A stretch of DNA of 55,564 bases from Deltaproteobacteria bacterium (GTDB lineage: Bacteria > Myxococcota_A > Polyangia > JACPQR01), in assembly GCA_016190375.1 (NCBI GenBank), contig JACPQR010000034.1, positions 1 to 55,564 on the forward strand, written 5' to 3'. A program made the position numbers and the translations under genes. Of this stretch, positions 1 to 8,286 are shown piece after piece. Position 1 is the first letter of the stretch. Every line of letters begins with the position of its first letter. Under the pieces are notes generated by a model. That model was not told the origin of the DNA. It worked only from the letters and a program-made list of their open reading frames with translations, and ran no database searches.

Positions 1-164
1 CTTTCGGAACAGAGCCTGGTTGGACGGCTTCAAGCGCCGAGGACCGCACTCCGCGATCTGATCCGGCGGTTCCCCGTTGCCATTGCCTGTTGCCTGTTGC
101 CTGTTCGTCCGGAAGTAGCGGCGTCGCTGTCAGGTCGCCGCCCTCGCTGCTGTGACGGACGGTC
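1..164. other. gene-free left edge with short repeats
   Basis: No complete gene. Positions 2-61 read as an open frame on the + strand ending in TGA at 59-61 and could be the last 19 codons of a gene starting outside the window, but it matches nothing I recognise. Positions 77-110 hold 7-base repeats, listed separately. The rest is the region downstream of the minus-strand protease gene. Confidence 0.4.
77..110 (+). repeat. TTGCCTG heptad repeats
   Basis: Three perfect tandem TTGCCTG units occupy 83-103, preceded by a degenerate TTGCCA at 77-82 and followed by TTCGTCC at 104-110. The same heptad consensus (TYGCCWG), closed by the similar TCGTTCC, recurs at 17326-17388. Both sites are outside genes. 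The function is unknown. Confidence 0.7.
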
Positions 165-971
165 CTAGCGTCGTCGTCGCCGCACGGCGACCAGAGCCAG
201 CGCGAGGAGAACGGGGGCCGACGCCCCCGGGGCAGGGGCCCCCGGCGCGGCGGCGCAGGAGCTGCCCGCGAGCTCGAGCGCCGCGGGGTCGGCGGTGACC
301 GTGTCGAGGGGCGTGTCACCGCCGGTGGGGTAGATGAAGCAGAGGGCGTCGAGGTCGTCCTCGTCGAGGTCGCGCTTCTTGGTCTCGGCGGGCTCCGTCT
401 CGAAGAACATGGTCGAGTCGGGGACGTCCGAGTGGTCCAGTCCGATCAGGTGGCCGAGCTCGTGGGTGACCGTGTTCTGGACGTCGGCCCGGATCTGGGA
501 CTCGTCGTCCGTCGCGGTCCAGAAGAACTCGGCCCCGTTGAAGTCGATGTCCCCGTCGATGATCGCTCCGAGCGTGTTGTCGTAGACGAGCGTGGTCAGG
601 GCCAGCGTCTCGGCGGGGACGAAGTCGGGCCAGTCCTCCTCGCGCCACACGAGCGCGTTCGTCCGATCGGGCTCACCCGCGCTGACCAGGTTCGTGACGC
701 GGCTCGCCGTCAGGCCTCCCCAGACGACGTACAGATCCGTGCACGCGTTGGCCGACCAGGTCGTGAGCGACCTCATCACCGCCGCTCTCATGGCCCCGGG
801 CTCCACGTCCTGGCTGCCCTGCGAGCTCAGGGCCACGGTGATCGTTCGGCTGGGCCAGTACAGGTAGAGGCTCTCCTCGCCGTCGACGTGGCTGCGGACC
901 CAGGCGTGCGAGGTCGATGGGGCTGCGAGCGCCGTCCCGAATGCGAAGAGGAGGGACGTGGGGAGGCGCAA
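165..971 (-). CDS. secreted matrixin-like zinc metalloprotease with MYXO-CTERM-like tail
   Basis: A 268-residue protein with an N-terminal signal peptide ending near SHA-W. Residues 170-180 read HELGHLIGLDH, the HExxHxxGxxH zinc-binding motif of metzincins; the following SDVPDSTMFF supplies the Met-turn-like segment, as in matrixins. The C-terminus has a Cys, a Pro/Ala linker, a hydrophobic stretch (VLLALALVAV) and five Arg, the layout of MYXO-CTERM sorting tails that hold proteins at the cell surface for later processing. It lies 10 bases downstream of the next lipoprotein gene on the same strand and is probably co-transcribed with it. The protease fold is well supported by the motif. The substrate is unknown. 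Confidence 0.85.
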   Translation of the reverse strand: MRLPTSLLFAFGTALAAPSTSHAWVRSHVDGEESLYLYWPSRTITVALSSQGSQDVEPGAMRAAVMRSLTTWSANACTDLYVVWGGLTASRVTNLVSAGEPDRTNALVWREEDWPDFVPAETLALTTLVYDNTLGAIIDGDIDFNGAEFFWTATDDESQIRADVQNTVTHELGHLIGLDHSDVPDSTMFFETEPAETKKRDLDEDDLDALCFIYPTGGDTPLDTVTADPAALELAGSSCAAAPGAPAPGASAPVLLALALVAVRRRRR

Positions 972-981
972 GGAGGGGACC

Positions 982-2412
982 TTACTGGACCGTGAAGCCC
1001 ACGCGCTGCTCGAAGGGGATCTCCGTGATGTTCGCGAGCGCCTCGGTCGTGTCGGCCGAGGTGATGTCGAGGATGTCGACGCCCGGGCAGTAGCGCGGCT
1101 CGCCGTTCCCGTTGCCCGCCTTGAACGTGAAGACCACGTCGAACTCGCCCGGCCCGTTCATGGCGCCCATGATGTCATGGCCCATGCCGACGTGCAGCGG
1201 CGACGAGTTCGTGCAGCCCTCCTGCGGCGGGACCAGCACGCCATCGCCGAGCACGTAGTCGCCGAAGTCGACGCAGCCGTCGCCGGTCATGTTCGCGTTC
1301 CAGAAGTTGTCGAAGTCCTGGTGCCGGACGATCCACTTGTAGACCATCTTGTGGTTCAGGTCCGGGCGGACCGTGACGTCCGGGTTGACGTAGAGGTAGA
1401 CCGAGTCGGCGGCGGTGAAGGTGTTCGACCACTCGCCGCCGCGGCTCTCCGAGTCGAAGGCGATGTTCATCACGATGTGGCGGAGCTGCCGCGCCCTCAC
1501 CCACGCCTGCGAGTACTGGATCGTGAGGCCCACCTTCGCCTCGCCATCGACGCCGTCCTTGGCGCCGAGCTCGAAGTCGAAGATCCCGTCCTGATCGACG
1601 TCCACCATCGTGTCGTAGATCCCGACGTCGTCCAGGGTGGGCTGCCAGATCAGGGTCGGCTCGAGCGACCCGTCGTCGCGGACGGCGACCTGGATCGGTC
1701 CAGCCACGTGATCCTGCTCGCCCTGCTGCGGGATCGCCAGGTTCTGCCAGGTGTCGCGGTCACGGACGACGTACACGTCGACGCTGGCGCCCTCGCGGGT
1801 CGTGAAGTCGGGCAGACCGTCGCCTCCGACGTAGACCGGACCGGCGGTCTCGCCGGGGTCGACGACGCCGTCGTCGCTGACGGCGAACGAGTTGGTCGGC
1901 GTGCCGTCTCCGTTCGTCGCGAAGACGTGCGGTGGATCGACCTCCTCGACGTTCCACCCGCCCTGGAGCGCGGGGATCCTGAGCAGCGGAATGTACGCCT
2001 CGTAGTCGTCCGACAGATCGTCGGGGCTCCACAGGGTCACGTTGAACCCGTCCGCGTCGCCCTCGGTGGCGCCCGCCATGTCACCGATGTCGTGGGCGAG
2101 CGTGGTGGGCGGGATGCTGCCGTCGTCGCGCGAGACGACGTCGCCCTCGGAGACCGGCGTCTCGTTGCCGTCGCCGTCGACGGCGTCGACCTGGAAGTGA
2201 TACCGCGCCAGCGCACGGAGCTGGAGCAGGTCCGGGGTGCTGAAGAGGCGGAGCGAGTCGCCCACCCTGAGCACACCGGTCTCCCGGTTCGAGTTCTCGA
2301 GGGCGAAGCTGCCGCTGCCGTAGTCCGTCTTGCCCAGCGGCCGGCCGCCATCGGCCCCGACACAGCCCACGCTCAGCGCAACACCGACCAGAATTCCCAG
2401 GCCTGCTCGCAT
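982..2412 (-). CDS. lipoprotein of unknown function
   Basis: 476 residues if translation starts at the ATG at 2412, which has a strong Shine-Dalgarno (GGAGGAGG) just upstream. A longer frame to 2472 lacks this support. The N-terminus is a lipoprotein signal with lipobox SVGC (Cys17). The mature part is acidic, rich in Asp and Gly, with many aromatic beta-strand-like segments and no catalytic motif I recognise. It precedes the matrixin-like protease by 10 bases, so the two may be exported together, for example as protease and surface partner. That pairing is inference. Confidence 0.75.
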   Translation of the reverse strand: MRAGLGILVGVALSVGCVGADGGRPLGKTDYGSGSFALENSNRETGVLRVGDSLRLFSTPDLLQLRALARYHFQVDAVDGDGNETPVSEGDVVSRDDGSIPPTTLAHDIGDMAGATEGDADGFNVTLWSPDDLSDDYEAYIPLLRIPALQGGWNVEEVDPPHVFATNGDGTPTNSFAVSDDGVVDPGETAGPVYVGGDGLPDFTTREGASVDVYVVRDRDTWQNLAIPQQGEQDHVAGPIQVAVRDDGSLEPTLIWQPTLDDVGIYDTMVDVDQDGIFDFELGAKDGVDGEAKVGLTIQYSQAWVRARQLRHIVMNIAFDSESRGGEWSNTFTAADSVYLYVNPDVTVRPDLNHKMVYKWIVRHQDFDNFWNANMTGDGCVDFGDYVLGDGVLVPPQEGCTNSSPLHVGMGHDIMGAMNGPGEFDVVFTFKAGNGNGEPRYCPGVDILDITSADTTEALANITEIPFEQRVGFTVQ

Positions 2413-2625
2413 GCCTTGCCTCCTCCGGCCTGGGCTCAACGCAACGCTCGTGCCGGCCGGGACCTGGCCCATCCATCGAAACCGCGAGCCTTTCCGGCTC
2501 CCTGGGAACGCCAGGTGCTCCGACCGCCCGACCGCTGGGGTCGGCAGGCTCCGCGCCAGAGCCGCGAGTATTCACCATGACCGGCCGGCGGGTCGACGTG
2601 TAGCACCGACGCCTACACGAACGAC

Positions 2626-3492
2626 TCACTCGGCTCGGTGGAAGCCGAAGGTCACGCCTCCCGGCTCGACCGACGCGTCGAGAGCCAGGAACGTCATACC
2701 CTCGCGCGCGATCTCGATGCTGAGGTCCCCGATGGACGGCGTGCTCGGCAGGACGACGAACATGCCCGACACGTTGGTCACCGGTGCATCGTCGTCGATC
2801 ACTTCCTGGTTCGGCTGGTCGGCCAGGAACGACGGCAGCCCCCGCGCGTACTCGATCGTGCCGTAGCCCGGCAGCGAGATCCTCGCGGTTGCATCCCGAA
2901 CCGCGCACAGACCGGCCTCGAGGTCCGGGCAGATCTCGCAGGTGGGATCGTCGGGGTCGGCCCTGCAGTCGACCTCGGGATCGATGCGCGCGACGACCTG
3001 GCCGACGTATCCCCCGCTTCCCTCGAGGTCGATCCCTTCCTGATCCATGATTGCTTCCAGGAGCGCGTACTCGGTTCGCCGGCCCATCGCGTACATCGTG
3101 ATCCCGTAGACGTCCCGGTCCGACGGCCCGACCGATCCTGCCAGGATGGTCCGGGCGTGGGCTCCGCCGTCGGCCGCCGTGCCCCGCACCGCCAGCGTCA
3201 GCGCCGTGCCGGCGGGTGCGCCCTCGATGAGGAAAGCACCGTCCTGGGCGCTCGGCTCCGACTGAAGGCTCGACCCGAGGACCTCGACCACCATCCCCGC
3301 CAGCGCGTCGCAACCGTCGCCGACCGGACAGCTCTCGAAGTCGACCACCTGGCCGTGCAGCTCGATCCCCTCGCCCGGTGCGACGCCCGAGTCACGGTTG
3401 GCGGGCCCGAACGGCTCGTCGGTTGGGCAGCCGGCGAGAGCTGCCCCGAGACCCATCACGACTACCGTCGACCGCACGCCCCCATTGTGCAC
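2626..3492 (-). CDS. lipoprotein with carboxypeptidase-regulatory-like domain
   Basis: 288 residues from a GTG at 3492; a second GTG at 3477 would remove five residues, and neither has a well-placed ribosome site. The lipobox is ALAGC. Residues about 45-115 ([11 protein letters not shown], then a [11 protein letters not shown] turn) resemble the Ig-like CarboxypepD-regulatory fold common in myxobacterial surface proteins. A short Cys-rich segment (C-x6-C-x2-C pattern near [15 protein letters not shown]) follows. It lies upstream of the 982-2412 lipoprotein on the same strand with a 213-base gap. No enzymatic function is visible. Confidence 0.7.
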   Translation of the reverse strand: MHNGGVRSTVVVMGLGAALAGCPTDEPFGPANRDSGVAPGEGIELHGQVVDFESCPVGDGCDALAGMVVEVLGSSLQSEPSAQDGAFLIEGAPAGTALTLAVRGTAADGGAHARTILAGSVGPSDRDVYGITMYAMGRRTEYALLEAIMDQEGIDLEGSGGYVGQVVARIDPEVDCRADPDDPTCEICPDLEAGLCAVRDATARISLPGYGTIEYARGLPSFLADQPNQEVIDDDAPVTNVSGMFVVLPSTPSIGDLSIEIAREGMTFLALDASVEPGGVTFGFHRAE

Positions 3493-3539
3493 GCTCCCGC
3501 TTGACTTCGCGAGCGTCTGACGGCAAGAGTGCCGCGGTC
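3493..3539 (+). promoter_or_regulatory. divergent promoter region upstream of tal
   Basis: The 47-base gap between a minus-strand lipoprotein and the plus-strand transaldolase must hold promoters for both. TTGACT at 3501-3506 is close to the sigma-70 -35 consensus, but no good -10 hexamer lies 16-18 bases downstream (the best is CAAGAG). Confidence 0.3.
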
Positions 3540-4184
3540 ATGAAGATCTTCATCGACACGGCGAACATCGAAGAGATCCGGGAATGCGCCGCGATGGGCG
3601 TGATCGACGGCGTCACCACGAACCCCACGCTCGTGGCGAAGACCGGTCGCAAGTTCGAGGAGGTCCTCGGCGACATAGTCGAGGTGGTGGACGGCCCGAT
3701 CTCCGCGGAGATCGTCAGCCCCGACGCCGACGGGATGGTCGCCGAGGCGCGAGGGCTCGCCGCCATCCACCGGAACATCGTGATCAAGTTCCCGCTCACG
3801 GCCGAGGGGCTCAAGGCCGTGCGTCGCTCGAGCAAGGAGGGGATCAAGTCGAACGTGACGCTCTGCTTCTCTCCCGCGCAGGCGCTCCTCGCCGCGAAGG
3901 CGGGCGCGACCTACGTCTCGCCGTTCGTGGGCCGCCTCGACGACGTCTCCGCGAGCGGTATGGACCTCATCCACCAGATCGTTCAGATCTACGAGAACTA
4001 CGGCTTCGACACGCAGGTCATCGTCGCGTCCATCCGGAGCCCCATGCACCTCGTCGAGGGCGCGCTCGCCGGCGCCCACGTGGCGACCTGCCCGTACTCG
4101 GTGATCAAGCAGCTCGTCAAGCACCCGCTCACCGACATCGGGATCGAGAGGTTCCTGGCGGACTGGCAGAAGGTCCCGCGCTAG
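3540..4184 (+). CDS. tal: transaldolase, small TalC/Fsa-type
   Basis: 214 residues, the usual size of the short transaldolase / fructose-6-phosphate aldolase subfamily. It opens with [15 protein letters not shown], followed by [11 protein letters not shown], both family hallmarks. The Schiff-base Lys is K83 in NIVIKFPLT. The ATG at 3540 is chosen because homology begins there; upstream in-frame codons are unrelated. It would move dihydroxyacetone units between sugar phosphates in the cytoplasmic pentose phosphate pathway. Its stop codon overlaps the GTG of the Nudix gene (TAGTG), so the two are co-translated. Confidence 0.93.
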   Translation: MKIFIDTANIEEIRECAAMGVIDGVTTNPTLVAKTGRKFEEVLGDIVEVVDGPISAEIVSPDADGMVAEARGLAAIHRNIVIKFPLTAEGLKAVRRSSKEGIKSNVTLCFSPAQALLAAKAGATYVSPFVGRLDDVSASGMDLIHQIVQIYENYGFDTQVIVASIRSPMHLVEGALAGAHVATCPYSVIKQLVKHPLTDIGIERFLADWQKVPR

Positions 4185-4837
4185 TGGCCGAGCTCTCGAT
4201 CGAGATAGTCGAGGACCGTACCGCGGTCTCCCGCTGCGACGACGGGTTCATCAAGGTCAGGCGCTACCGGCTGGTGAACGTCCTGCCCGACGGGACCCGG
4301 TCGAGCTCGTACGCCTACGACGTCGTCGAGCGAAGGCACATCGACGCCGTCGCGATGGTCCTCCACGATCGCCGCCGGATCATGTTGCGGTCGGCGCTGC
4401 GCCCTCCTCTCTGGTTCAGGCGCGATCAAGCACTGCCGCTCCCGGAGGACCGCCGCACCCATGCGCTCGAGCTGCCTGCCGGCCTGATCGAGGCGAACGA
4501 GCACGGCCCGCAGGGAATCGCCGCGTGCGCGGCGCGCGAGACCCACGAGGAGACGGGGCTGGTCGTCTCCGCCGAGCGCTTCCGCAGCCTCGGTCCGCCG
4601 GTGCTCTTGTCGCCCGGGCTGTGCGGCGAGAAGGTGCACTTCCTCGCCGCCGAGGTCGATCTCGACGCCGCTCGGCCACCCGCGCCCGAGGGTCCCGTCG
4701 AGGAGGCTGGAAGCGCCGTGCTCGTGTCGATCTCCGACGCGCTCGACCGGCTCGAGAGGGGCGAGATCGACGACGCGAAGACCGAGGTAGGGCTGCGAAG
4801 GCTCGCGGCGCTTCTCACCACGAGTCGGCACGACTGA
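4184..4837 (+). CDS. Nudix hydrolase
   Basis: 217 residues from a GTG that overlaps the tal stop codon by one base. The Nudix box is recognisable at GLIEANE ... ARETHEETGL, but the spacing between the first Glu and the RE pair is 11 residues instead of the canonical 7. The helix-forming REtxEEtG part is intact, so metal binding should be retained. The overall shape, with a beta-rich N-terminus and HALELPAGLIE before the box, resembles ADP-ribose / nucleoside-diphosphate-sugar pyrophosphatases. The 3' end overlaps that of the convergent NAD kinase gene by 23 bases. Confidence 0.85.
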   Translation: MAELSIEIVEDRTAVSRCDDGFIKVRRYRLVNVLPDGTRSSSYAYDVVERRHIDAVAMVLHDRRRIMLRSALRPPLWFRRDQALPLPEDRRTHALELPAGLIEANEHGPQGIAACAARETHEETGLVVSAERFRSLGPPVLLSPGLCGEKVHFLAAEVDLDAARPPAPEGPVEEAGSAVLVSISDALDRLERGEIDDAKTEVGLRRLAALLTTSRHD

Positions 4838-5702
4838 AGCCCAGGAGGTCGAGCGGCTCGGGGCTGAGGACCATCGAGACCTCCTGGCCGATCTGCACGC
4901 GATGGGCTCGATAGGGGCCGTCCGCGTAGAGCCTCGCCTCGTGCATCTTGCTGGTCATGGAGAAGCGCTGGCCGGGCTGAACCAGCCCCTTCTTCAGGCG
5001 GTAGGGCCTTCCGCTCGGCTCGTAGGGCTCGCGGACGACGTACTGGATCATCCGGGAGATCGGCGACAGCACCCGACCCCCTGCCGACCTCTGCGCCGCG
5101 GTGGACCCGGCGGCGGGCCCGACCCAGATGCCGCTCGACTTCTGGTCCTCGACCAGCCGGCCGTGGCGCAGGATGTACCGGCTCATCGCCGCCGGGTTCT
5201 CGTGGCAGAGGAGCACGTCGTTCAGGACCCGCGTCTCGAGGAGCTCGCCGTCGAGCTTGACCGCCATCCGCTGCAGGGAGGTGACGGGCAGCTCGCCTCG
5301 GACGGCGAGCTCGAGGCGCTCCTCGACGTTCTGTCGCGTCGCTCCGGCGAAGAAGCCGACGGAGTCGTTCGGCGCGCTGTTGACGGACAGGACCGGCGTC
5401 TTCGCGACGTAGTGCGACACCCAGAGCAAGGTGCCGTCACCACCGACCGTGACGACGAGGTCGAAGCCCGACGTGTCGCCGACGTCGCGGCGGAAGCGGA
5501 ACGACGCGCGCGCGCCCAGCCGGGTCAACGCGCGTCGAACGCGCTCGAGCGTCTGGGTGTGGTGGCGGTGCGCGCGCACGACCCGCCGGACCGCGGGGCT
5601 CGCGGCCTCGAGCAGCTCCTTGACGCGCGAGTGCCGCCGCTCCTCGACGTGCGTGCGGAAGACCGACTTCTTGTAGATGACCAGCACGCGAGGGGCGGCC
5701 AT
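4815..5702 (-). CDS. nadK: NAD kinase
   Basis: 295 residues from the ATG at 5702 (GAGG six bases upstream). An in-frame GTG at 5723 would add seven residues. The diagnostic GGDGT motif is at residues 87-91, and later the family's substrate loop appears as LNDVLLCHE and GPAAGSTAA (the usual form is TPTGSTAY). It phosphorylates NAD to NADP using ATP or polyphosphate. The fold is clear although the sequence between motifs is divergent. It is tail-to-tail with the Nudix gene and 27 bases downstream of apbE on the same strand. Confidence 0.88.
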   Translation of the reverse strand: MAAPRVLVIYKKSVFRTHVEERRHSRVKELLEAASPAVRRVVRAHRHHTQTLERVRRALTRLGARASFRFRRDVGDTSGFDLVVTVGGDGTLLWVSHYVAKTPVLSVNSAPNDSVGFFAGATRQNVEERLELAVRGELPVTSLQRMAVKLDGELLETRVLNDVLLCHENPAAMSRYILRHGRLVEDQKSSGIWVGPAAGSTAAQRSAGGRVLSPISRMIQYVVREPYEPSGRPYRLKKGLVQPGQRFSMTSKMHEARLYADGPYRAHRVQIGQEVSMVLSPEPLDLLGFSRADSW

Positions 5703-5729
5703 GGAGGCCTCGAACGATAGCACGGGGGA

Positions 5730-6806
5730 TCAGTCGTCGAGCGGCATCATCGTCAGGTCCCGGCGGAAGCCATCCGTCATCGTCACCCGCATCGCGGGGT
5801 CGATGAACAGGGCCTCTATCCCCAGTCTCCTCGCGAGCTGCATCCCCTTCGTCGGGCCGAGGATGAAGAGCGCGGTGTCGATGGCATCGGCGGCGAGGCC
5901 CGTCGGGGACACCACGGTCACCGCGACCGATGCGTTCGCCGGGAAACCCGTCGTTGGGTCGAGGATGTGGTGATAGCGGACCGTGTCCTTCACGAAGTAG
6001 TGCTCGTAGTCGCCGGACGTGGAGACGGAGCCCGCGCCCGGGCTGAAGTACGCGAAGTACACGTCGCGCCGGCGCGGGTGCTGGATCCCGACGCGCCACG
6101 GCCGCCCTCCCTTCTGGCCGCTCACGAGCACCTGGCCGCCGCCGTAGATGATGAAGTCGTGCAGTCCCCGCGCCTTCAGGACCTCGGCGGCCCGGTCGAG
6201 GGCGTAGCCCTTCGCGATCCCGCCGAGCCCGATCGCCATGCCCGGCCGCTTCAGCATCACGGTCCTCGCGCGCTCGTCCACGATGACGTCGCGCCAGTTC
6301 ACGAGCTTCGCGGCCGCGCGCGCGGCCGCGCGAGTCGGAGGGCGAGGGTCGTCGGCGTTGAAGTTCCACAGGCCGCGCAGCGCCGCCCAGCTTATGTCGA
6401 ACGCACCGTCCGACAGCCTGGCGATCCGCAGCCCCTCCTGGATCACCAGCATGAGCTCGGCGTCCACCCGCACGGCGCTCCATCCCGCCGCCGCGTTGAC
6501 CTTGGAGATCTGGCTCGCCGGGCGCCACTCCGACATCATCTCCTCGAGCCGCGCGACCTCGTCGAAGGCGCCGGCGATTGCCTCCTCGGTGGCGCGTGAC
6601 TCCCGCCCGACGACCATGATCTCGAAGATCGTGCCCATGAGCGCCCGGCTGCGCCGCACGACCGGCGCCTCGGCTCGCTGGCCTGCGTCGACGGACTGCG
6701 GTGGGCGCGGCCGACCCGCATCCCGCCGAGGCCGTGACCGCCCGGGGCTCTCCGAACAGCCGCACCCGACGAGGAGGCAGAGGGTAGCTACCGACGCGCG
6801 CCTCAC
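5730..6806 (-). CDS. apbE: ApbE-type FAD:protein FMN transferase, lipoprotein
   Basis: 358 residues from a GTG at 6806 that overlaps the stop of the upstream outer-membrane gene (GTGA). This start gives a neat lipoprotein signal, ATLCLLVGC. ApbE features follow: LMGTIFEI near the N-terminus, a GGIAKGYALD glycine loop, and HHILDPTTGFPA with the metal- and flavin-binding Asp. These enzymes covalently attach FMN to Thr of target flavoproteins in the periplasm (for example Rnf or Nqr subunits). No target gene is visible in the window, so its client is unknown. Confidence 0.9.
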   Translation of the reverse strand: MRRASVATLCLLVGCGCSESPGRSRPRRDAGRPRPPQSVDAGQRAEAPVVRRSRALMGTIFEIMVVGRESRATEEAIAGAFDEVARLEEMMSEWRPASQISKVNAAAGWSAVRVDAELMLVIQEGLRIARLSDGAFDISWAALRGLWNFNADDPRPPTRAAARAAAKLVNWRDVIVDERARTVMLKRPGMAIGLGGIAKGYALDRAAEVLKARGLHDFIIYGGGQVLVSGQKGGRPWRVGIQHPRRRDVYFAYFSPGAGSVSTSGDYEHYFVKDTVRYHHILDPTTGFPANASVAVTVVSPTGLAADAIDTALFILGPTKGMQLARRLGIEALFIDPAMRVTMTDGFRRDLTMMPLDD

Positions 6807-7450
6807 GGCACCCGGAACTGCACCCCGCCGCCGGCGTCGGCCTCGAAGCGCAGCCAGCGCAAGAAGCCGATCGTCACGCCGAACTGGGCATACAGCGCGA
6901 CGTACCGCACGATCTCCACCTGCAGGCCCGGCTCGGCGCGGACCGCGAAGTCCTGCTCCTCCCCGGCGCCCGTCTTCGTGAGGTCCCACAGGAGACGGGC
7001 CGCGATGAAGAGCTTCACGCGCGACAATGGGTCGGGGTAGGAACGCACTCCGAGGCCCAGGGTCAGCGGGAACGCCGGCTTGACCGTGCCCATCTTCGCC
7101 TCATCCTCGAGCCCCAGCCGGATCGAGACCGACAGCTCGAGGCCTTCGGTCACGCCGAAGCCGAGGTCGAGGTCGGTGAAGGCCGGAGACCCGGAGTAGC
7201 ACGGGGTCTCGTCGTCGTCGCCGCAAACCTCGTGGTCGCCGTAGGCGAACGCCACCCGGTAGCCCTTCCCGAAGGTCGCACGGAGATTGACCTGGTAGCG
7301 GTGCGAGAAGTCGTCGAGGTTCGACGATTCCTCCTCTGGCTCGCCCGCCGGGCCGGCGGGCGGGGCGGACGGCGCGGCGGGCTCGGCGGGCTGCCCCAGC
7401 GCGGTGGACGACGAGGAAACGACCAGCGCAAACGCGACGCACCACCGCAT
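6803..7450 (-). CDS. outer-membrane beta-barrel-like protein
   Basis: 215 residues, with a signal peptide (ALVVSSSSTALGQ) then a Pro/Ala/Glu linker and alternating hydrophobic strands typical of a small barrel. There is no enzymatic motif. A good ribosome site (GGGAGGTT) precedes the ATG at 7450. Its stop overlaps the apbE GTG start, so the two are translationally coupled. In related bacteria ApbE can sit beside envelope redox proteins, but nothing here shows that link directly. Confidence 0.7.
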   Translation of the reverse strand: MRWCVAFALVVSSSSTALGQPAEPAAPSAPPAGPAGEPEEESSNLDDFSHRYQVNLRATFGKGYRVAFAYGDHEVCGDDDETPCYSGSPAFTDLDLGFGVTEGLELSVSIRLGLEDEAKMGTVKPAFPLTLGLGVRSYPDPLSRVKLFIAARLLWDLTKTGAGEEQDFAVRAEPGLQVEIVRYVALYAQFGVTIGFLRWLRFEADAGGGVQFRVP

Positions 7451-7524
7451 CGGGAACCTCCCTGTCCAGCCTGTCTACGTGTCCGCGAGCGAGCCTGTCA
7501 AGGATCCGCTACAGTTCCGGGGCC

Positions 7525-8286
7525 ATGCGCCGGCTCGCCGTTGCACTGGCCCTCGCGGGCATCTCGGGGCTCCTCCTCGCGCCGGCCCGGCGGGCAGGGG
7601 CGATCGGGGAGGGGTCGCTCCTGGACCTGGCGTCGGTCATCTACGCGGGCGGCAACTGGCAGCCCCGCCCGACAGCTCTCAGGCGCCTCGCCTGGGAGGT
7701 CCGGAAGCGGACCTCGATCGAGACCATGCTCGAGCCGAGCGCGATCCGCCTCTCGGCGCCGCGGCTGTTCGGCAAGCCGATGCTGGTCCTGTCCGGCGAC
7801 CGCGGTTTCCCTTCCTGGCCGGAGGCCGACGTCACGCGGCTCCGGAGGTTCCTCGTCCACGGAGGGTTCCTGCTGATCGACGATTCGAGCGACTCCACGA
7901 CCGATTTCGACGCGGCGGTCCGGCGCGAGCTCGGGCGCGTCCTGCCCGGCGCGAGCCTCGCACCGATCCCTCGCGACCACGTCCTCTTCCGCACTTTCTA
8001 TCTGCTGGATCGTCCGGTCGGACGCCGCACGACGCCCTCCGACCTCGCGGGGATCGAGCGTGACGGCAGGCTGGTCGTCGTCTACTCGCGCCTCGACCTC
8101 GCAGGCGCCTGGGCCCGCGACAACTTCGGCAACTGGGAGCACGAGGTGTTGCCGGGCGGAGAGGAGCAGAGGGAGCGTGCATTCAGGCTGGGCGTGAACG
8201 TGGCGATGTACGCCCTCTGCCTGGGATACAAGGCCGACCAGGTCCACGTTCCCTTCATCCTGGGCCGAAGCTCCCGCCGGCCGTGA
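7525..8286 (+). CDS. DUF4159-domain secreted protein
   Basis: 253 residues with a cleavable signal (LALAGISGLLLAPARRAGA). The body matches the DUF4159 pattern: GGNWQPRPTALRRLAWEV near the mature N-terminus, GGFLLIDD in the middle, and a C-terminal GVNVAMYALCLGYKADQVH. The fold is glutamine-amidotransferase-like but lacks a visible catalytic Cys, so it is probably a structural or regulatory member. The stop overlaps the GTG of the VWA-domain gene (GTGA). DUF4159 genes usually lie with MoxR / DUF58 / VWA clusters; only the VWA partner is here. Confidence 0.85.
   Translation: MRRLAVALALAGISGLLLAPARRAGAIGEGSLLDLASVIYAGGNWQPRPTALRRLAWEVRKRTSIETMLEPSAIRLSAPRLFGKPMLVLSGDRGFPSWPEADVTRLRRFLVHGGFLLIDDSSDSTTDFDAAVRRELGRVLPGASLAPIPRDHVLFRTFYLLDRPVGRRTTPSDLAGIERDGRLVVVYSRLDLAGAWARDNFGNWEHEVLPGGEEQRERAFRLGVNVAMYALCLGYKADQVHVPFILGRSSRRP

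Noticed and set aside
4815..4837. The convergent overlap of the Nudix and NAD kinase genes as a regulatory antisense site
   Set aside because: A 23-base tail overlap is common in compact genomes and shows no additional structure.
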